Source: an uncultured Oscillospiraceae bacterium (GTDB lineage Bacteria; Bacillota; Clostridia; Oscillospirales; Oscillospiraceae). Taken from it: a stretch of DNA of 36,163 nucleotides. Position 1 is the first letter of the stretch; each line of letters begins with the position of its first letter. The stretch spans positions 1 through 36,163 of the forward strand of contig CAKTOX010000019.1 in the NCBI GenBank assembly GCA_934590355.1. Reading direction: 5' to 3'. Both the position numbers and the translations under genes were made by a program. The notes beneath the pieces were generated by a model, which saw only the letters and a list, made by a program, of their open reading frames with translations, had not been told where the DNA came from and searched no databases. Below are positions 1 to 10,897 of this stretch, piece by piece.

Positions 1-2
1 AA

Positions 3-39
3 GATAGAGTGGAAAATCTGACACTCTTTCCACTCTATC
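3..39. terminator. Stem-loop at window edge, possible terminator
   Basis: A perfect 13-bp inverted repeat (arms at 3-15 and 27-39, 11-nt loop). On the minus strand the stem is followed by TT at the window edge, so a U-run may continue outside; on the plus strand no U-run follows. It may be the terminator of a gene lying to the left. Between about 40 and 183 I see no convincing gene: the only short reading frame there starts with TTG and has no ribosome binding site. Confidence 0.45.
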
Positions 40-183
40 AAACCACTTGTTTCTTTATACCGCTTGTAGCCCCTTGTACACCGTTGCTTATATTATCGCA
101 GATCATAGCTTTTCCCTCGGTTATCGTCAAAATACGAGCGTATTATATTGCAAATCCGAAGGATATGCAAGCACTCATATACT

Positions 184-220
184 AAAAGCAGCAAGCCTCC
201 GAATTTTGAGACTTGCTGCT
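184..220 (-). terminator. Rho-independent terminator of the small membrane protein gene
   Basis: Arms AGCAGCAAG (187-195) and CTTGCTGCT (212-220) with a further 3-bp CTC/GAG pairing inside. On the minus strand the hairpin is followed by TTTT. It starts only 5 bases beyond the stop codon of the minus-strand gene at 226-645. Confidence 0.7.
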
Positions 221-225
221 GAGCT

Positions 226-645
226 TTAAATATTATTCCTGAATATCATTTCCGTAAGCTTATCGAGAAGGGCATATATAAGCGCCGCAACAAGGCAGGC
301 TCCCACCCAGATGATCTTCTGCCGCTCCGTGCATTTGCCGGGAGCGACAAGCACCGCAATGAGCACCGTCAGCGCCGTCACCGATACCCACGACACCGTT
401 GCGCCGAGCTTTCCGGACTTTTTCCCCGGCGTCGTTTCAAGAAACGTGAGCGACAGCACCGCCGTCATCGGCACGATCGTATACCACAGCCTGCCCACCA
501 TTTCCCCAAGGCTCGGCGTCTTGAATATCAGCGTGTATGCCAGCATCGCCGCCAAAACGGACACGAGAAACGCCGCAGTGTTAATAAACACCGCTATCGC
601 CTTTCTCTGCCATGAATCGGCACACCATTCGCGCAAGGCCTGCAT
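226..645 (-). CDS. Small multi-pass membrane protein, unknown function
   Basis: A 139-residue hydrophobic protein with about four membrane segments, roughly residues 16-40, 50-68, 80-102 and 110-128, and a charged tail. I do not recognise the family. The ATG is preceded by AAGGAG at 6-nt spacing. A good promoter (TTGACA-N17-TAATAT) lies upstream at 726-754 and an intrinsic terminator directly follows the stop, so it is probably a single-gene transcript. No catalytic motif is visible. The polar loop between the second and third segments contains a Gly/Lys-rich stretch (PGKKSGKLG). A function in membrane stress or transport cannot be assigned from sequence. Confidence 0.65.
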   Translation of the reverse strand: MQALREWCADSWQRKAIAVFINTAAFLVSVLAAMLAYTLIFKTPSLGEMVGRLWYTIVPMTAVLSLTFLETTPGKKSGKLGATVSWVSVTALTVLIAVLVAPGKCTERQKIIWVGACLVAALIYALLDKLTEMIFRNNI

Positions 646-725
646 GGTAAACTCCTTTCACCGCAATGATTTCAACTGATTACGTCTTACATCCTGCTTC
701 GGGCATCCGGAACGCTTACACTATA

Positions 726-754
726 ATATTAGGACATTTCGCCAAATTTGTCAA
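726..754 (-). promoter_or_regulatory. Sigma-A-type promoter for the small membrane protein gene
   Basis: On the minus strand TTGACA (749-754) is separated by 17 bases from TAATAT (726-731). The -35 box abuts the stop codon of the glyoxalase gene, and the predicted start of transcription is about 75 nt upstream of the ATG at 645. Confidence 0.6.
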
Positions 755-755
755 T

Positions 756-1124
756 TCACTTTCTCGGCGGGATAATCTCTATCCAGTAGCCGTCGGGATC
801 TTCGAGGAAGTAAATGCCCATGGCGGGATTTTCAAAGCATATGCAGCCCATTTCCGCGTGCTTTTCGTGCGCCTTTTCCATGTCATCGGCAACGAAGGCA
901 AGGTGGAACTCCTGCTCGCCGAGGTCATAGGGTGTTTCCCTGTCGCGCAGCCATGTCAGCTCAAGCGTGAAATCGCTGCTGCCGTCGCCGAGAAAGACGA
1001 GCTTATAGCTCCCGTCGGCGGCATTTTTCTCGCGCACGGGCTTGAGTCCGAGTGCCTCGTCATAGAAATTCAGGCTTCTTTCAAGGTCGAACACGTTAAA
1101 ATTAAAGTGGTTAAACGTAAACAT
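756..1124 (-). CDS. gloA: Glyoxalase I / lactoylglutathione lyase-like VOC protein
   Basis: A 122-residue single-domain vicinal-oxygen-chelate protein. Glyoxalase I isomerises the thiohemiacetal of methylglyoxal, a toxic by-product of sugar catabolism, to a lactoyl-thioester in the cytoplasm. The four metal ligands expected of the family are visible: His6, Glu55, His74 and Glu116. The C-terminal signature DPDGYWIEI is typical. The start is the ATG at 1124, preceded by GGAGGTG at good spacing; the frame remains open further upstream but that stretch has no support. It is divergent from the glycogen operon with about 130 bp between the starts. The thiol cofactor in a low-GC Gram-positive may not be glutathione. 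The family is sure; the exact substrate is not. Confidence 0.85.
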   Translation of the reverse strand: MFTFNHFNFNVFDLERSLNFYDEALGLKPVREKNAADGSYKLVFLGDGSSDFTLELTWLRDRETPYDLGEQEFHLAFVADDMEKAHEKHAEMGCICFENPAMGIYFLEDPDGYWIEIIPPRK

Positions 1125-1194
1125 ACTGCACCTCCGGTGTTTATTTGTCTGTATTTTATAATGTTTCCGCGCGCGATGCAAGCAAAAATAGCTA

Positions 1195-1223
1195 TTGGCA
1201 TTTGCTCCCGTGTGTTTTATAAT
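1195..1223 (+). promoter_or_regulatory. Sigma-A-type promoter of the glycogen operon
   Basis: TTGGCA (1195-1200), 17-bp spacer, perfect TATAAT (1218-1223). Transcription would begin about 25 nt upstream of the glgB ATG at 1254. A TATAAA (minus strand, 1155-1160) in the same gap is a weaker candidate -10 for the divergent glyoxalase gene. Confidence 0.7.
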
Positions 1224-1253
1224 GATGAAAAACATCATGTGCGGAGAAGTGAT

Positions 1254-3159
1254 ATGAATTATTCCGAACTGACAGATAAATACGTGCCGCAGGACGACGT
1301 TTTCCTGTTTAACACCGGCAGCGCGGAAAAGGCATGGCTGCTGCTGGGCTGTCACTACATCCCGCAGGAACGGCTGCACCGATTTTCGGTCTGGGCGCCC
1401 AATGCCGAGCGCGTTTCGCTCGTGGGCGATTTTAACGGCTGGGATGCGCAGGCAACGCCGATGGAAAAGCGCGGCGGGCTGTGGCACTGCTTTGTTGAGG
1501 GCCTGCACGACGGCGATCTGTATAAATACTGCGTCACGCAGCGCGGCGGCAAGACAGTATGGAAGTCCGACCCCTTTGCGCAGTGGTCGCAGACGGGGCT
1601 CAACACGGCATCAAGGGTATGGTCCGGCTCGCACGAGTGGCGCGACGGGGAGCATATGCAAAAAAGAGCGCGGCGAAACTGCTTTGAAAGCCCCATGTCC
1701 GTTTACGAGCTGCACCTCGGCTCGTGGAAGATCCCCGAGGGCGGCGTGAACTATGCGAGCATAGCTCCGGAGCTTGCAAAATACTGCGCCGACATGGGTT
1801 ATACCCATATTGAGCTGCTGCCCCTCACGGAGTACCCCTACCCCGGCTCGTGGGGCTATCAGGTCACGGGCTACTACGCGCCGACGAGCCGCTACGGCAC
1901 GCCCGACGACTTTGCCGAGTTCATCGACGTTATGCACAATGCGGGCATCGGCGTCATAATGGACTGGGTCCCCGCGCACTTCCCGCGCGACGAGCACGGG
2001 CTCGCGTGCTTTGACGGCACGAGGCTGTACGAGTGCAAGGAGGAGCGCATGGCGTCGCATCCGGAGTGGGGCACGCTGATATTTGACTACGATATGCCGG
2101 AGGTACAGTCGTTTCTCATATCCTCAGCCTGCTTTTTCTTCGAAAGATACCACATTGACGGCATAAGAGTCGATGCGGTGTCCTCGATGCTGTATCTCAA
2201 CTACGGACGAAAGCCCGGAGAATACACCCCCAACCGCAACGGCGGCGACATTAACCTCGGTGCCGTTGAGTTTTTGCAGAAGCTCAACAAGGCGGTTTTG
2301 TCAAACTACCCCGGTGCAATAACCGTTGCGGAGGAATCGACGGCTTACCCCATGGTGACCATGCCGCCCTCCGTCGGCGGGCTCGGCTTCAGCTTCAAGT
2401 GGGACATGGGCTATATGCACGACACGCTCGATTATTTCTCCGCCGATCCGCTTTTCCGCAAGGGGCTGCACGAAAAGCTCACCTTCTCCATGATGTACGC
2501 ATTTTCGGAGAACTTCATTCTTGCCTATTCGCACGACGAGGTCGTGCACGGCAAGAGATCCATGCTGGACAAAATGTTCGGCAGCTACGAGCAGAAATTT
2601 GCGACCTTGCGAGCGCTATACGGCTATCAGTTTGCCCACCCCGGCAAGAAGCTCTGCTTCATGGGCTCGGAGTTCGGGCAGTTTATAGAGTGGAATTTTG
2701 AGCAGGAGCTCGACTGGCTGCTGCTGGGCTACCCGATGCACGAAAAGCTTCAAAAATACTGCGCGGCACTCAATGAGGTCTACACCTCCTCCCCCGCGCT
2801 GTATGAGATAGACGGCTCGTGGGACGGCTTTAAGTGGCTCAACGTAAACGAAAAATCGCTCAGCTCGATCGCGTTCCTGCGCTCGGCAAAGCCCGAGAGC
2901 AAAAGCTATATCGTATGCGCGTGCAACTTTATCCCCAATGAGCACCGCGGCTTCACGATAGGTCTGCCCCACCCCGGCACGCTGCGGGAGCTTCTTTCGA
3001 GCGACGACGAGCGCTACGGCGGTGGCGGTTTACATAACGCAAGCACCATACACAGCCGCGAGGTCGGCTTTGACGATCTGCCGTACAGCGCGGTCATAGA
3101 CCTGCCGCCGCTCTCGGCAGTATATTTTGAATACATTCCGGAAAGGACGGCTGAAAAGC

Positions 3160-3188
<29 letters not shown>
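1254..3188 (+). CDS. glgB: 1,4-alpha-glucan branching enzyme
   Basis: A 644-residue GH13 branching enzyme that transfers alpha-1,4 chains to make alpha-1,6 branches in glycogen. An N-terminal CBM48-type module (about 40-130; VGDFNGWD at 57-64) precedes the catalytic barrel. Conserved regions are visible: DWVPAHFP (237-244), GIRVDAV with the nucleophile Asp307, TVAEES with acid/base Glu360, and YSHDEV with His427/Asp428. The 53-residue spacing between nucleophile and acid/base matches E. coli GlgB. The start is the ATG at 1254, preceded by GGAGAAG; the longer open frame upstream runs antisense through the glyoxalase gene and is not used. It overlaps glgA by 29 bases, so the two are translationally coupled. 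Confidence 0.97.
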
Positions 3189-4625
<1,437 letters not shown>

Positions 4626-4638
<13 letters not shown>

Positions 4639-6917
4639 TTGAAAAAGTAAACAGCTATGCCGGCTATGACGAGCATTGGCGCGACGGCCGGCTGTACATT
4701 GAATATCACGGTGCGCAAAGTCACGAGCTGCGCTTCGACGGCAAAAAATGGAGTATTTGTGAGGACGTTGACGCACCCGCAATGGAGTATTATATCTCCG
4801 CTGCGGTATTTGCAGATGCGCGGCGGCGCTGCGAGGGCTTCGGCTATGCGCCGGATAAAATCTATGAATTTCTGCCCGAGGACAAATCGGGGCTCATCCC
4901 CGCGGAGCTGTTTCGGCTGCTCATGGATGACTGCGGGCTCGGCATAGACGAGGCGACGGACACGCTCGTGAGCTGCTTCGGAGCACTGCTTCTCATGCAC
5001 TTGGAAAACGACCGCCTTTTGCAGCTTCAGCCGCGCACGGCGTTTCTCGAAAAGGTGCTTGAGGACGCGCTCAAGGCTCGTCCGCTTGCGCTTCACGACG
5101 CGTATAACGCCGCGTTCCGCTCCCCCCTCGGCGCAGTAGAGAGCGGCGAAAGCGTCACGCTGAGGTTCGTTCAGTTCGGCGGCGTACACAGTGCGCAGCT
5201 CATACTCTACGGCGACGAGCGGCGCGAGGAATTCTCCATGCAGCCCGACGGCGAATATTTCACCGTGCAGATCACTGCGCCCAAGCCCTCCGCGCTGTTT
5301 TATACATTTAAATTAAACGGAGGCGAGGCGTATCTCGTCCCCGAGTCCGACGGTCACACCTCGCGTCTTTCAGGCTCCGAGGGTGGCTTTCGCCTGACCG
5401 TTTATGAGCGCGGCTTCGAGACCCCCGCGTGGTTTCGCCGCAGCATAATGTATCAAATTTTCCCCGACCGCTTCGGCTTTTCAGACGACGGCACCGCGCA
5501 GCGCGGCATCGAATATCACCGCGCTCTCGGCCAGACCCCACAGCTCCACGGCAGCATTTCCGAGCCCGTCAAATGGCAGCCGCGAGACGGCGAGCGCGAC
5601 TACGCGCCCGACGATTTTTACGGCGGCACCCTGCGCGGTATATGCCGAAGGCTTGCGTATCTCAAGTCCCTCGGCGTCGGTACACTGTATTTAAATCCCA
5701 TTGTCGAGGCGCGCTCGAACCATCGCTACGACACCGCCAACTACGAAAAGGTCGATCCGATACTCGGCAGCGTCGAAGATTATGTAAACCTCTGCGATGA
5801 GGCGAAAAGGCTCGGTATTTCAGTCATAAACGACGGCGTTTTCTCGCACACGGGCGCGGACAGCATATACTTTGACCGCTTCAGCAGCTATGGCGGCGGC
5901 GCGTACACGGACAAGAATTCCCCGTTTTTCAAGTGGTTTGACTTCCGCTCGTACCCCGATGATTATCGCTGCTGGTGGAATTTCCGCGACCTGCCCGAGG
6001 TCAACGAGAAGGACAAGGGCTGGCAGGACTACATCATAAGCGGCGCGGACAGCATCGTGAAGCTCTGGCTCAGGCGCGGCGGGCGCGGCTGGAGGCTTGA
6101 CGTTGCCGATGAGCTGCCCGACGACGTGCTCGCGCTCATTCGCAGTGCCGCAAAGAGCGAAAAGCCCGACAGCGTCATCATAGGCGAGGTTTGGGAGGAC
6201 GCGGTGCTCAAGGTAAGCTACGGCAAGCGGCGCAATTACGCTCTCGGCGGTGCGCTCGACTCGGTGATGAATTATCCGTTCAGGACGGCGGTCATTGCCT
6301 TTGCACGCGGCAGCTTGAGTGCATTTGGGCTGCGCGACGCACTTCGGCAGCAGCAGTTTAACTACCCCGCGCCACTGTATGCGGCGCTCATGAATCTGCT
6401 GTCTTCGCATGATGTTGAGCGGCTGCACACGGCGCTCGGCGCGGACTCGGACAACGTGAAATCGCTCACCCGCTCCGAACAGGCGGCGCTGCGTCTCAGC
6501 CCTGAGCAGTCCCGGCGCGCGGACAGGCTTCAGATGCTCTGCGCGGCTATCCAGTACTGCACCCCGGGTGTTCCGTGTCTGTACTACGGCGACGAGGAAT
6601 GTCTCGACGGCGCGGGCGACCCGTTTTGCAGAGCGCCCTTTGAGCCGTCGGGCAAGGGTTTACATAACTTTTACGCAAGGCTCGGTGAGATACGAAATTC
6701 AAGCGAAGCTCTCATGTCCGGCAGCGTCGTATTCAAGGCTCCCTCCCCCGATGTTTTCATCATCGGGCGCGAAGCCGAGAATGACCGTATTGTCTGCGTT
6801 ATTAACCGCGGAAGCGCGGAGTATAAAATGCGCCTCGGAAGCTGCTCCGCACTTCTGGGCGGCTGCGAAAGCGGTATTGTACCTCCATGCTCGGCACAGA
6901 TATTTAAGTTAACATAA
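4626..6917 (+). CDS. GH13 alpha-amylase-family glucan hydrolase (neopullulanase/amylopullulanase-like)
   Basis: A 763-residue cytoplasmic glycoside hydrolase; no signal peptide. The catalytic barrel starts near residue 270 (MYQIFPDRF at 275-283) and shows all GH13 regions: DGVFSH with Asp403/His408, GWRLDVAD with nucleophile Asp492, IIGEVW with acid/base Glu521, and SSHDVE with His595/Asp596. An Ig-like starch-binding module (about 160-265) precedes it, and residues 1-150 form a domain I do not recognise. It overlaps glgA by 13 bases and has no ribosome binding site at normal spacing, so translation probably depends on coupling. Its place in the operon suggests trimming or degradation of stored glycogen or imported maltodextrin. 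Whether it cleaves alpha-1,4 or alpha-1,6 bonds cannot be told from the motifs. Confidence 0.88.
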
Positions 6918-6921
6918 TACT

Positions 6922-6958
6922 AAACGGCTCTCAACAGATCGTTGGGAGCCGTTTTTTC
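6922..6958 (+). terminator. Rho-independent terminator of the glycogen operon
   Basis: Arms AACGGCTCTCAAC and GTTGGGAGCCGTT (one G-U pair) with a 5-nt loop, followed by TTTTTT. It lies just after the stop of the GH13 gene. Confidence 0.88.
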
Positions 6959-6967
6959 TTTTCTGCA

Positions 6968-6997
6968 TATAATGTACGGCAGGCAGAATGCCCTGCC
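6968..6997 (+). promoter_or_regulatory. Candidate -10 box and leader hairpin of the DUF11 gene
   Basis: A perfect TATAAT at 6968-6973 lies about 45 nt before the DUF11 start codon, but no convincing -35 is seen because the upstream bases belong to the terminator. A short inverted repeat GGCAGG/CCTGCC (6978-6997) follows, just ahead of the ribosome binding site. Confidence 0.35.
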
Positions 6998-7017
6998 CGC
7001 AGAAAGGATGAAATAAT

Positions 7018-7875
7018 ATGGCACAATTTACAAACCGTGCGAGCATATCCTACAACGGAGTGACCGCCGATTCGAACATCGTAACGGGCGAGATAGTTCA
7101 GGTGCTCACCGCCGAAAAGACCGTGCTTCCGACGACCTACAGGCGCGGCGACGTGCTGATCTACGCGGTGAGCATCGCAAACTCCGGCTCGAGCCCGATA
7201 ACGGGGCTCACGCTCACCGACGACCTCGGCGCGTATAATATTGGCGCCGCAACCGCCGTGCCGCTGAGCTTTACGGGCGGCTCGGTGCTGTATTATGTAA
7301 ACGGCGTGCTGCAAGCCGCCCCCGCGGTCACGCCGGGTGCTCCGCTGGTCATAAGCGGCATAAGCGTGCCCGCCGGCGGCAGTGCGCTGATCGTCTACCG
7401 CGCTCAGGTGAACGATTTCGCAGCCCCCACGGAGGGCGGCACGATAACAAACCGCGCACTGATAAGCGGCGGCGGTCTTTCCGAGCCCGTTGCCGCGACT
7501 GCCGCTGCCGCTGCCGAGCCCGCGGCGGCTCTGGAGATAATAAAGGCGCTGCGCCCGACCACGGTCACGGAAAACGGCGAGCTGTTTTACACGTTCACGA
7601 TACAAAACTACGGTGCGCGCGAGGCGGGCGCGGACGCAGCCGTCGTTTTGCGCGACACCTTTAACCCGCGGCTCAATGCGCCCATCACGGTCGCACTGGG
7701 CGGCGACAGTCTGCCGCAGGCGGGAAACTGGACCTACGACGCGGCAAGCGGCGAATTTGCCACCGTAGCGGGCAGGCTCATCGTCCCCGCCGCAACATTC
7801 ACGCAGGATCAGGCGACCGGAGCATGGAGCGCGACCCCCGGCGTCACCGTTCTCACAGTCTCAGGTACGATTTAA
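7018..7875 (+). CDS. DUF11 (TIGR01451) repeat protein
   Basis: A 285-residue protein made of two beta-rich repeats, about residues 1-150 and 165-285, joined by an Ala/Glu-rich linker (AAAAAEPAAALE). The repeats match the DUF11/TIGR01451 conserved-repeat style: 'VLTAEKTVLPTTYRRGD' then 'YAVSIANSGSSPITGL', and 'ALEIIKALRPTTVTENG' then 'FTIQNYGA'. Family members are usually surface or secreted adhesive proteins, yet this one has no signal peptide, membrane anchor or LPXTG motif. The ATG has AAAGGA at 9-nt spacing. It stands alone between two terminators. Molecular function is unknown; a structural or surface role is inferred from the family only. Confidence 0.75.
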   Translation: MAQFTNRASISYNGVTADSNIVTGEIVQVLTAEKTVLPTTYRRGDVLIYAVSIANSGSSPITGLTLTDDLGAYNIGAATAVPLSFTGGSVLYYVNGVLQAAPAVTPGAPLVISGISVPAGGSALIVYRAQVNDFAAPTEGGTITNRALISGGGLSEPVAATAAAAAEPAAALEIIKALRPTTVTENGELFYTFTIQNYGAREAGADAAVVLRDTFNPRLNAPITVALGGDSLPQAGNWTYDAASGEFATVAGRLIVPAATFTQDQATGAWSATPGVTVLTVSGTI

Positions 7876-7883
7876 CGAAAAGT

Positions 7884-7918
7884 CTCGGTGGTACGTTTTG
7901 TATCACCGAGGTGTTTTT
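7884..7918. terminator. Bidirectional terminator between DUF11 gene and GPH transporter gene
   Basis: Arms CTCGGTGGTAC (7884-7894) and GTATCACCGAG (7900-7910), 5-nt loop. The plus strand continues into GTGTTTTTAT, and the minus strand into ACTTTTCG, so it can end both the DUF11 transcript and the minus-strand operon that finishes at 8040. The bases 7919-8039 show nothing else recognisable. Confidence 0.82.
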
Positions 7919-8039
7919 ATCTGCGGCCGCATCTTCGGCAGCGGATCACGGACGCCGCGCCGTCAGGCGCTTTATAAAACACCCTCGCCCAACGTCAAAT
8001 GCTTTGAAGGATCGGGATAACGGACATTCCCATAAGCCT

Positions 8040-9449
8040 TCAGCAAAGTCCTCGTCTGCGCTTATCGAGCTCGTTAACTATGTGCTGATGCTTTATGTTG
8101 TCAAGGTCATATAATGCAAAAAGCAGGATCGCCATCACTATGTACAGCACACAGGGCAAAAGCGATATCGAGCCGTTAATCACAGTCAGCACCTCGCTGT
8201 CTTGTACCCCGTTTGCAGTGTATCCGAGCTGTCCCATAACGGCGATAAGGACGGCCGGACCGATCGCTCCGCCGGTTTTCATGCAAAATGACATAAATGC
8301 ACTCAAGAATCCGTCGCTGCGCACGCCATAGCGGTATTCGCTCATATCAACGCAGTCGGGTATGGCACTGGTCATAAGAGCCGTTGACATACCATGGAAC
8401 ACTCCGCAAAAAACGATGCAAACATAATACATTGCCGATGGGGCGGGAAAAACATAGAGGAAGCCGTAAAACACAGCAGATATAAGCAGCGACTTCGCGC
8501 AGTCGTGTCCTCGGTTTTTTGAGTGCTTGGATACCAGCCATGACACCATCGCAGCTCCGATAACACAGCCAAGCATGTTAACAAGGCTGTATGATGAGTA
8601 AAGCGAATAGTCGCCGACATAATACTTAAAATAATAAGTATACATTGCGGCTTTCCCATAAGATGAAAAGCCGAGCAGTAAAAAGCAGCCTACACACACC
8701 AAAGCACACTTATTGCCGAAAACACACGCAAAAAGCTCTCGCACTCCCGCTTTTTTCTCCGCTGCCGGAGTGACGACCTCCCTGGATACTCTGACCGAAT
8801 TGAGCAGCAGCGGCAGCCCTATCACAACGGTGATGATGACCGCAAACAAATAACCCATTCTCTCGTTTCCGCCGCCAAGCTCCCCTACCGCCGACACGGC
8901 GATCATGCCGAGAATACCATTGCCCACGTTAACGAAAAGCTGCCGTTTTCCTGCAAGCTCAGCCCTAGTCCTGCCGTTTGTTGTGGCGACGCTTATCATC
9001 GCCGCATAGCTCATATTGCATATTGTTGCAGCGATAGTGAGAAGTATGTACATAATATACATATAAGCTATTTTTGCGGTACTGCTCCATTCGGGATTCG
9101 CATTGAAGAGCGCGATCATGAAAATTGAAGTCAAAACACCGCCGAGAGCTACCCATGGGCGGTATCTTCCCCAACGCGATCTGGTTCTGTCGCACAGCAT
9201 TCCCATAAGCGGATCGTTTAACGCATCAAACAGCCTGACCCAAAGCAGGAGCCCGGAAACAACAAATGCACTTACTCCGATAACATCGGTGTAGTATATA
9301 GTAATAAAGGCGGTTACCCAATAGTAAATAAGATTATATCCGAGATCCCCGAGAGTGATATTTATTTGTACTCTCCGCGGAATGGAAATATCGGTCGAGG
9401 CCGGACGGCCGGAGAAAATATCAGCTGATGCGGAACGGCTTGGGTTCAT
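8040..9449 (-). CDS. GPH-family (MelB-like) cation symporter
   Basis: A 469-residue membrane carrier with about 12 hydrophobic segments. The N-terminal half carries the glycoside-pentoside-hexuronide signature 'RLFDALNDPLMGMLCDRTRS' followed by RWGRYRPW, which includes the Asp residues that bind the cation in MelB-type proteins. The family normally imports glycosides with Na+ or H+, but members also occur in clusters for plant and sterol-like compounds. The ATG at 9449 has AGGAGT at 6-nt spacing. It is the last gene of the five-gene minus-strand operon, 117 bp after the MFS gene; the gap contains a long hairpin (9502-9544). Coding GC looks lower than in the glycogen genes. The substrate is unknown. 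Confidence 0.85.
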   Translation of the reverse strand: MNPSRSASADIFSGRPASTDISIPRRVQINITLGDLGYNLIYYWVTAFITIYYTDVIGVSAFVVSGLLLWVRLFDALNDPLMGMLCDRTRSRWGRYRPWVALGGVLTSIFMIALFNANPEWSSTAKIAYMYIMYILLTIAATICNMSYAAMISVATTNGRTRAELAGKRQLFVNVGNGILGMIAVSAVGELGGGNERMGYLFAVIITVVIGLPLLLNSVRVSREVVTPAAEKKAGVRELFACVFGNKCALVCVGCFLLLGFSSYGKAAMYTYYFKYYVGDYSLYSSYSLVNMLGCVIGAAMVSWLVSKHSKNRGHDCAKSLLISAVFYGFLYVFPAPSAMYYVCIVFCGVFHGMSTALMTSAIPDCVDMSEYRYGVRSDGFLSAFMSFCMKTGGAIGPAVLIAVMGQLGYTANGVQDSEVLTVINGSISLLPCVLYIVMAILLFALYDLDNIKHQHIVNELDKRRRGLC

Positions 9450-9501
9450 ATAAATACTCCTATGTTATTGTCATTCAGTATCTGACGGTATCTAGTCTTC
9501 T

Positions 9502-9544
9502 CTCACTTCCTTATCTGTCCCGCAGAGCAGATAAGGGCAGTGAG
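9502..9544. repeat. Intercistronic long hairpin (imperfect palindrome)
   Basis: Outer arms CTCACT (9502-9507) and AGTGAG (9539-9544), then a 1x2 internal loop, then perfect 9-bp arms CCTTATCTG (9509-9517) and CAGATAAGG (9528-9536) around a 10-nt loop. No U-run follows on either strand. It lies between the MFS and GPH genes. Confidence 0.7.
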
Positions 9545-9566
9545 TGTATATGCCTTGTGGTGACAA

Positions 9567-10841
9567 TCAGCTTTCAATCGCTTTTTGCTTCGGGGGACGG
9601 GCAAGAATGAGACCGATAACACCGACAAAGCCGAATGCTACAAAGATGTTTATCGCAAGATCATATGAGCCTTTCGCATCATATATTGCACCCGCAAGCG
9701 TCGGGGCAATGCACGTAACGATATTCATGATCGGCAGCAGCAGTCCGTATATACGGGCATAGGCTTTTTTGCCGAAATAGTTGGAGATAACAGCCGGAAC
9801 CTGAACGAATGCGCCGCCGAAGCCGCCGCCGATAAGAATTCCGCAAAGGTATACCATGCCTATGGAATTGCAGCTCTTGAGTAAAAACGCACCGAGCATC
9901 GTAACGAGTGTCATCACAAGCCACACCAGTCTCGGCTCTACATAATCGCTTATTCCGCCGAATACCGGCCGGGCCACGAGCGAGCCGATGCCGATCGCAG
10001 ACATGAGCATAGCCGCCTGAGCCGCACTGAGTCCATTTTCAAGCACGAGATTTATGCCCTGATTCATTACAACGATGTACACACAGAAGTATCCGCACAT
10101 ACCGAGGAGTATCATCCACGCAGTAGGAGTCTTTATTGCGTCCTTATACTCCCACTCAACCGCAGTTTTATACACTTTGGACGGCTTTTTCACCTTACCC
10201 GATTCGGAAGGCCGTTCTTTTCCGTCCAGGTATCCGTCCTGCTCCTGACCAATCGCCGAGGGCTTTTCCACGAGGAAGCATTTTATTATAATGAGATTGA
10301 CCGCCGCTGCTATCGCAACGAAAATCCAGCACGCCTGCCAGCCTAAATTACCTGCAAGCTTGGACATGATGGGGGCTGCGATAAAGCTGCCGACACCGGC
10401 CGCAGTCGCCCAAAGGCCGAGCGAGAGCGAGCGCTTTTTGTCATGCCAGAAGATTATGGTGTTCTGAAGCGGCATGGCCGTTCCGAAATTGATACCGATT
10501 CCGAGAATGATTCCGTAACCGATTATGAACATTACCGCGTTGCCGTTGCACAGGAAGCCCATGACAAGAGCCGCGGCTATGATTGCAAAGGTTCCGACGT
10601 ACAGGGATATCTTCGCACCCTTTTTGGTGATCAGATTACCAACCACAACGCCGAGCAGTCCGGAAAAAAGATTAAACAAAGTTGCGCCGAGTCCCAGAAT
10701 CGTCCTGCTCATTCCTGTCTGCGCCGCCATCAGGGAGTTTGCTACGTTGCCGCCATACATGGGGAAGCCTGAGTTTATGAAGTATATAAGCCAGCAGATG
10801 GCTACTATCCACCAGCCATACCAGTGTTTGGGCTTTATCAT
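9567..10841 (-). CDS. MFS transporter (OxlT/monocarboxylate-like)
   Basis: A 424-residue major facilitator with about 12 membrane segments, opening with the HWYGWWIVAICW motif seen in the oxalate:formate antiporter and monocarboxylate-porter branch. Inter-repeat loop features (KKGAKISLYVG after helix 2 to 3; a charged central loop at about 200-235) fit the MFS fold. The ATG at 10841 has AGGAGA at 9-nt spacing. It lies 56 bp downstream of the double-VOC gene, on the same strand. The family generally moves small carboxylates or other organic anions, which suits uptake or product export for the neighbouring catabolic enzymes. The substrate is not determinable. Confidence 0.85.
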   Translation of the reverse strand: MIKPKHWYGWWIVAICWLIYFINSGFPMYGGNVANSLMAAQTGMSRTILGLGATLFNLFSGLLGVVVGNLITKKGAKISLYVGTFAIIAAALVMGFLCNGNAVMFIIGYGIILGIGINFGTAMPLQNTIIFWHDKKRSLSLGLWATAAGVGSFIAAPIMSKLAGNLGWQACWIFVAIAAAVNLIIIKCFLVEKPSAIGQEQDGYLDGKERPSESGKVKKPSKVYKTAVEWEYKDAIKTPTAWMILLGMCGYFCVYIVVMNQGINLVLENGLSAAQAAMLMSAIGIGSLVARPVFGGISDYVEPRLVWLVMTLVTMLGAFLLKSCNSIGMVYLCGILIGGGFGGAFVQVPAVISNYFGKKAYARIYGLLLPIMNIVTCIAPTLAGAIYDAKGSYDLAINIFVAFGFVGVIGLILARPPKQKAIES

Positions 10842-10897
10842 AAAAATTGTTCTCCTATATGTTTCTCTGTAAAATTAATTAGTTGCAGTTTTTACCG

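Noticed and set aside
47..229. 60-codon frame at the left edge
   Set aside because: TTG start without a ribosome binding site, and its end runs through the terminator of the minus-strand membrane protein gene.
666..1253. 196-residue N-terminal extension of GlgB
   Set aside because: The extension reads antisense through the glyoxalase gene; ATG 1254 has a promoter and a ribosome binding site.
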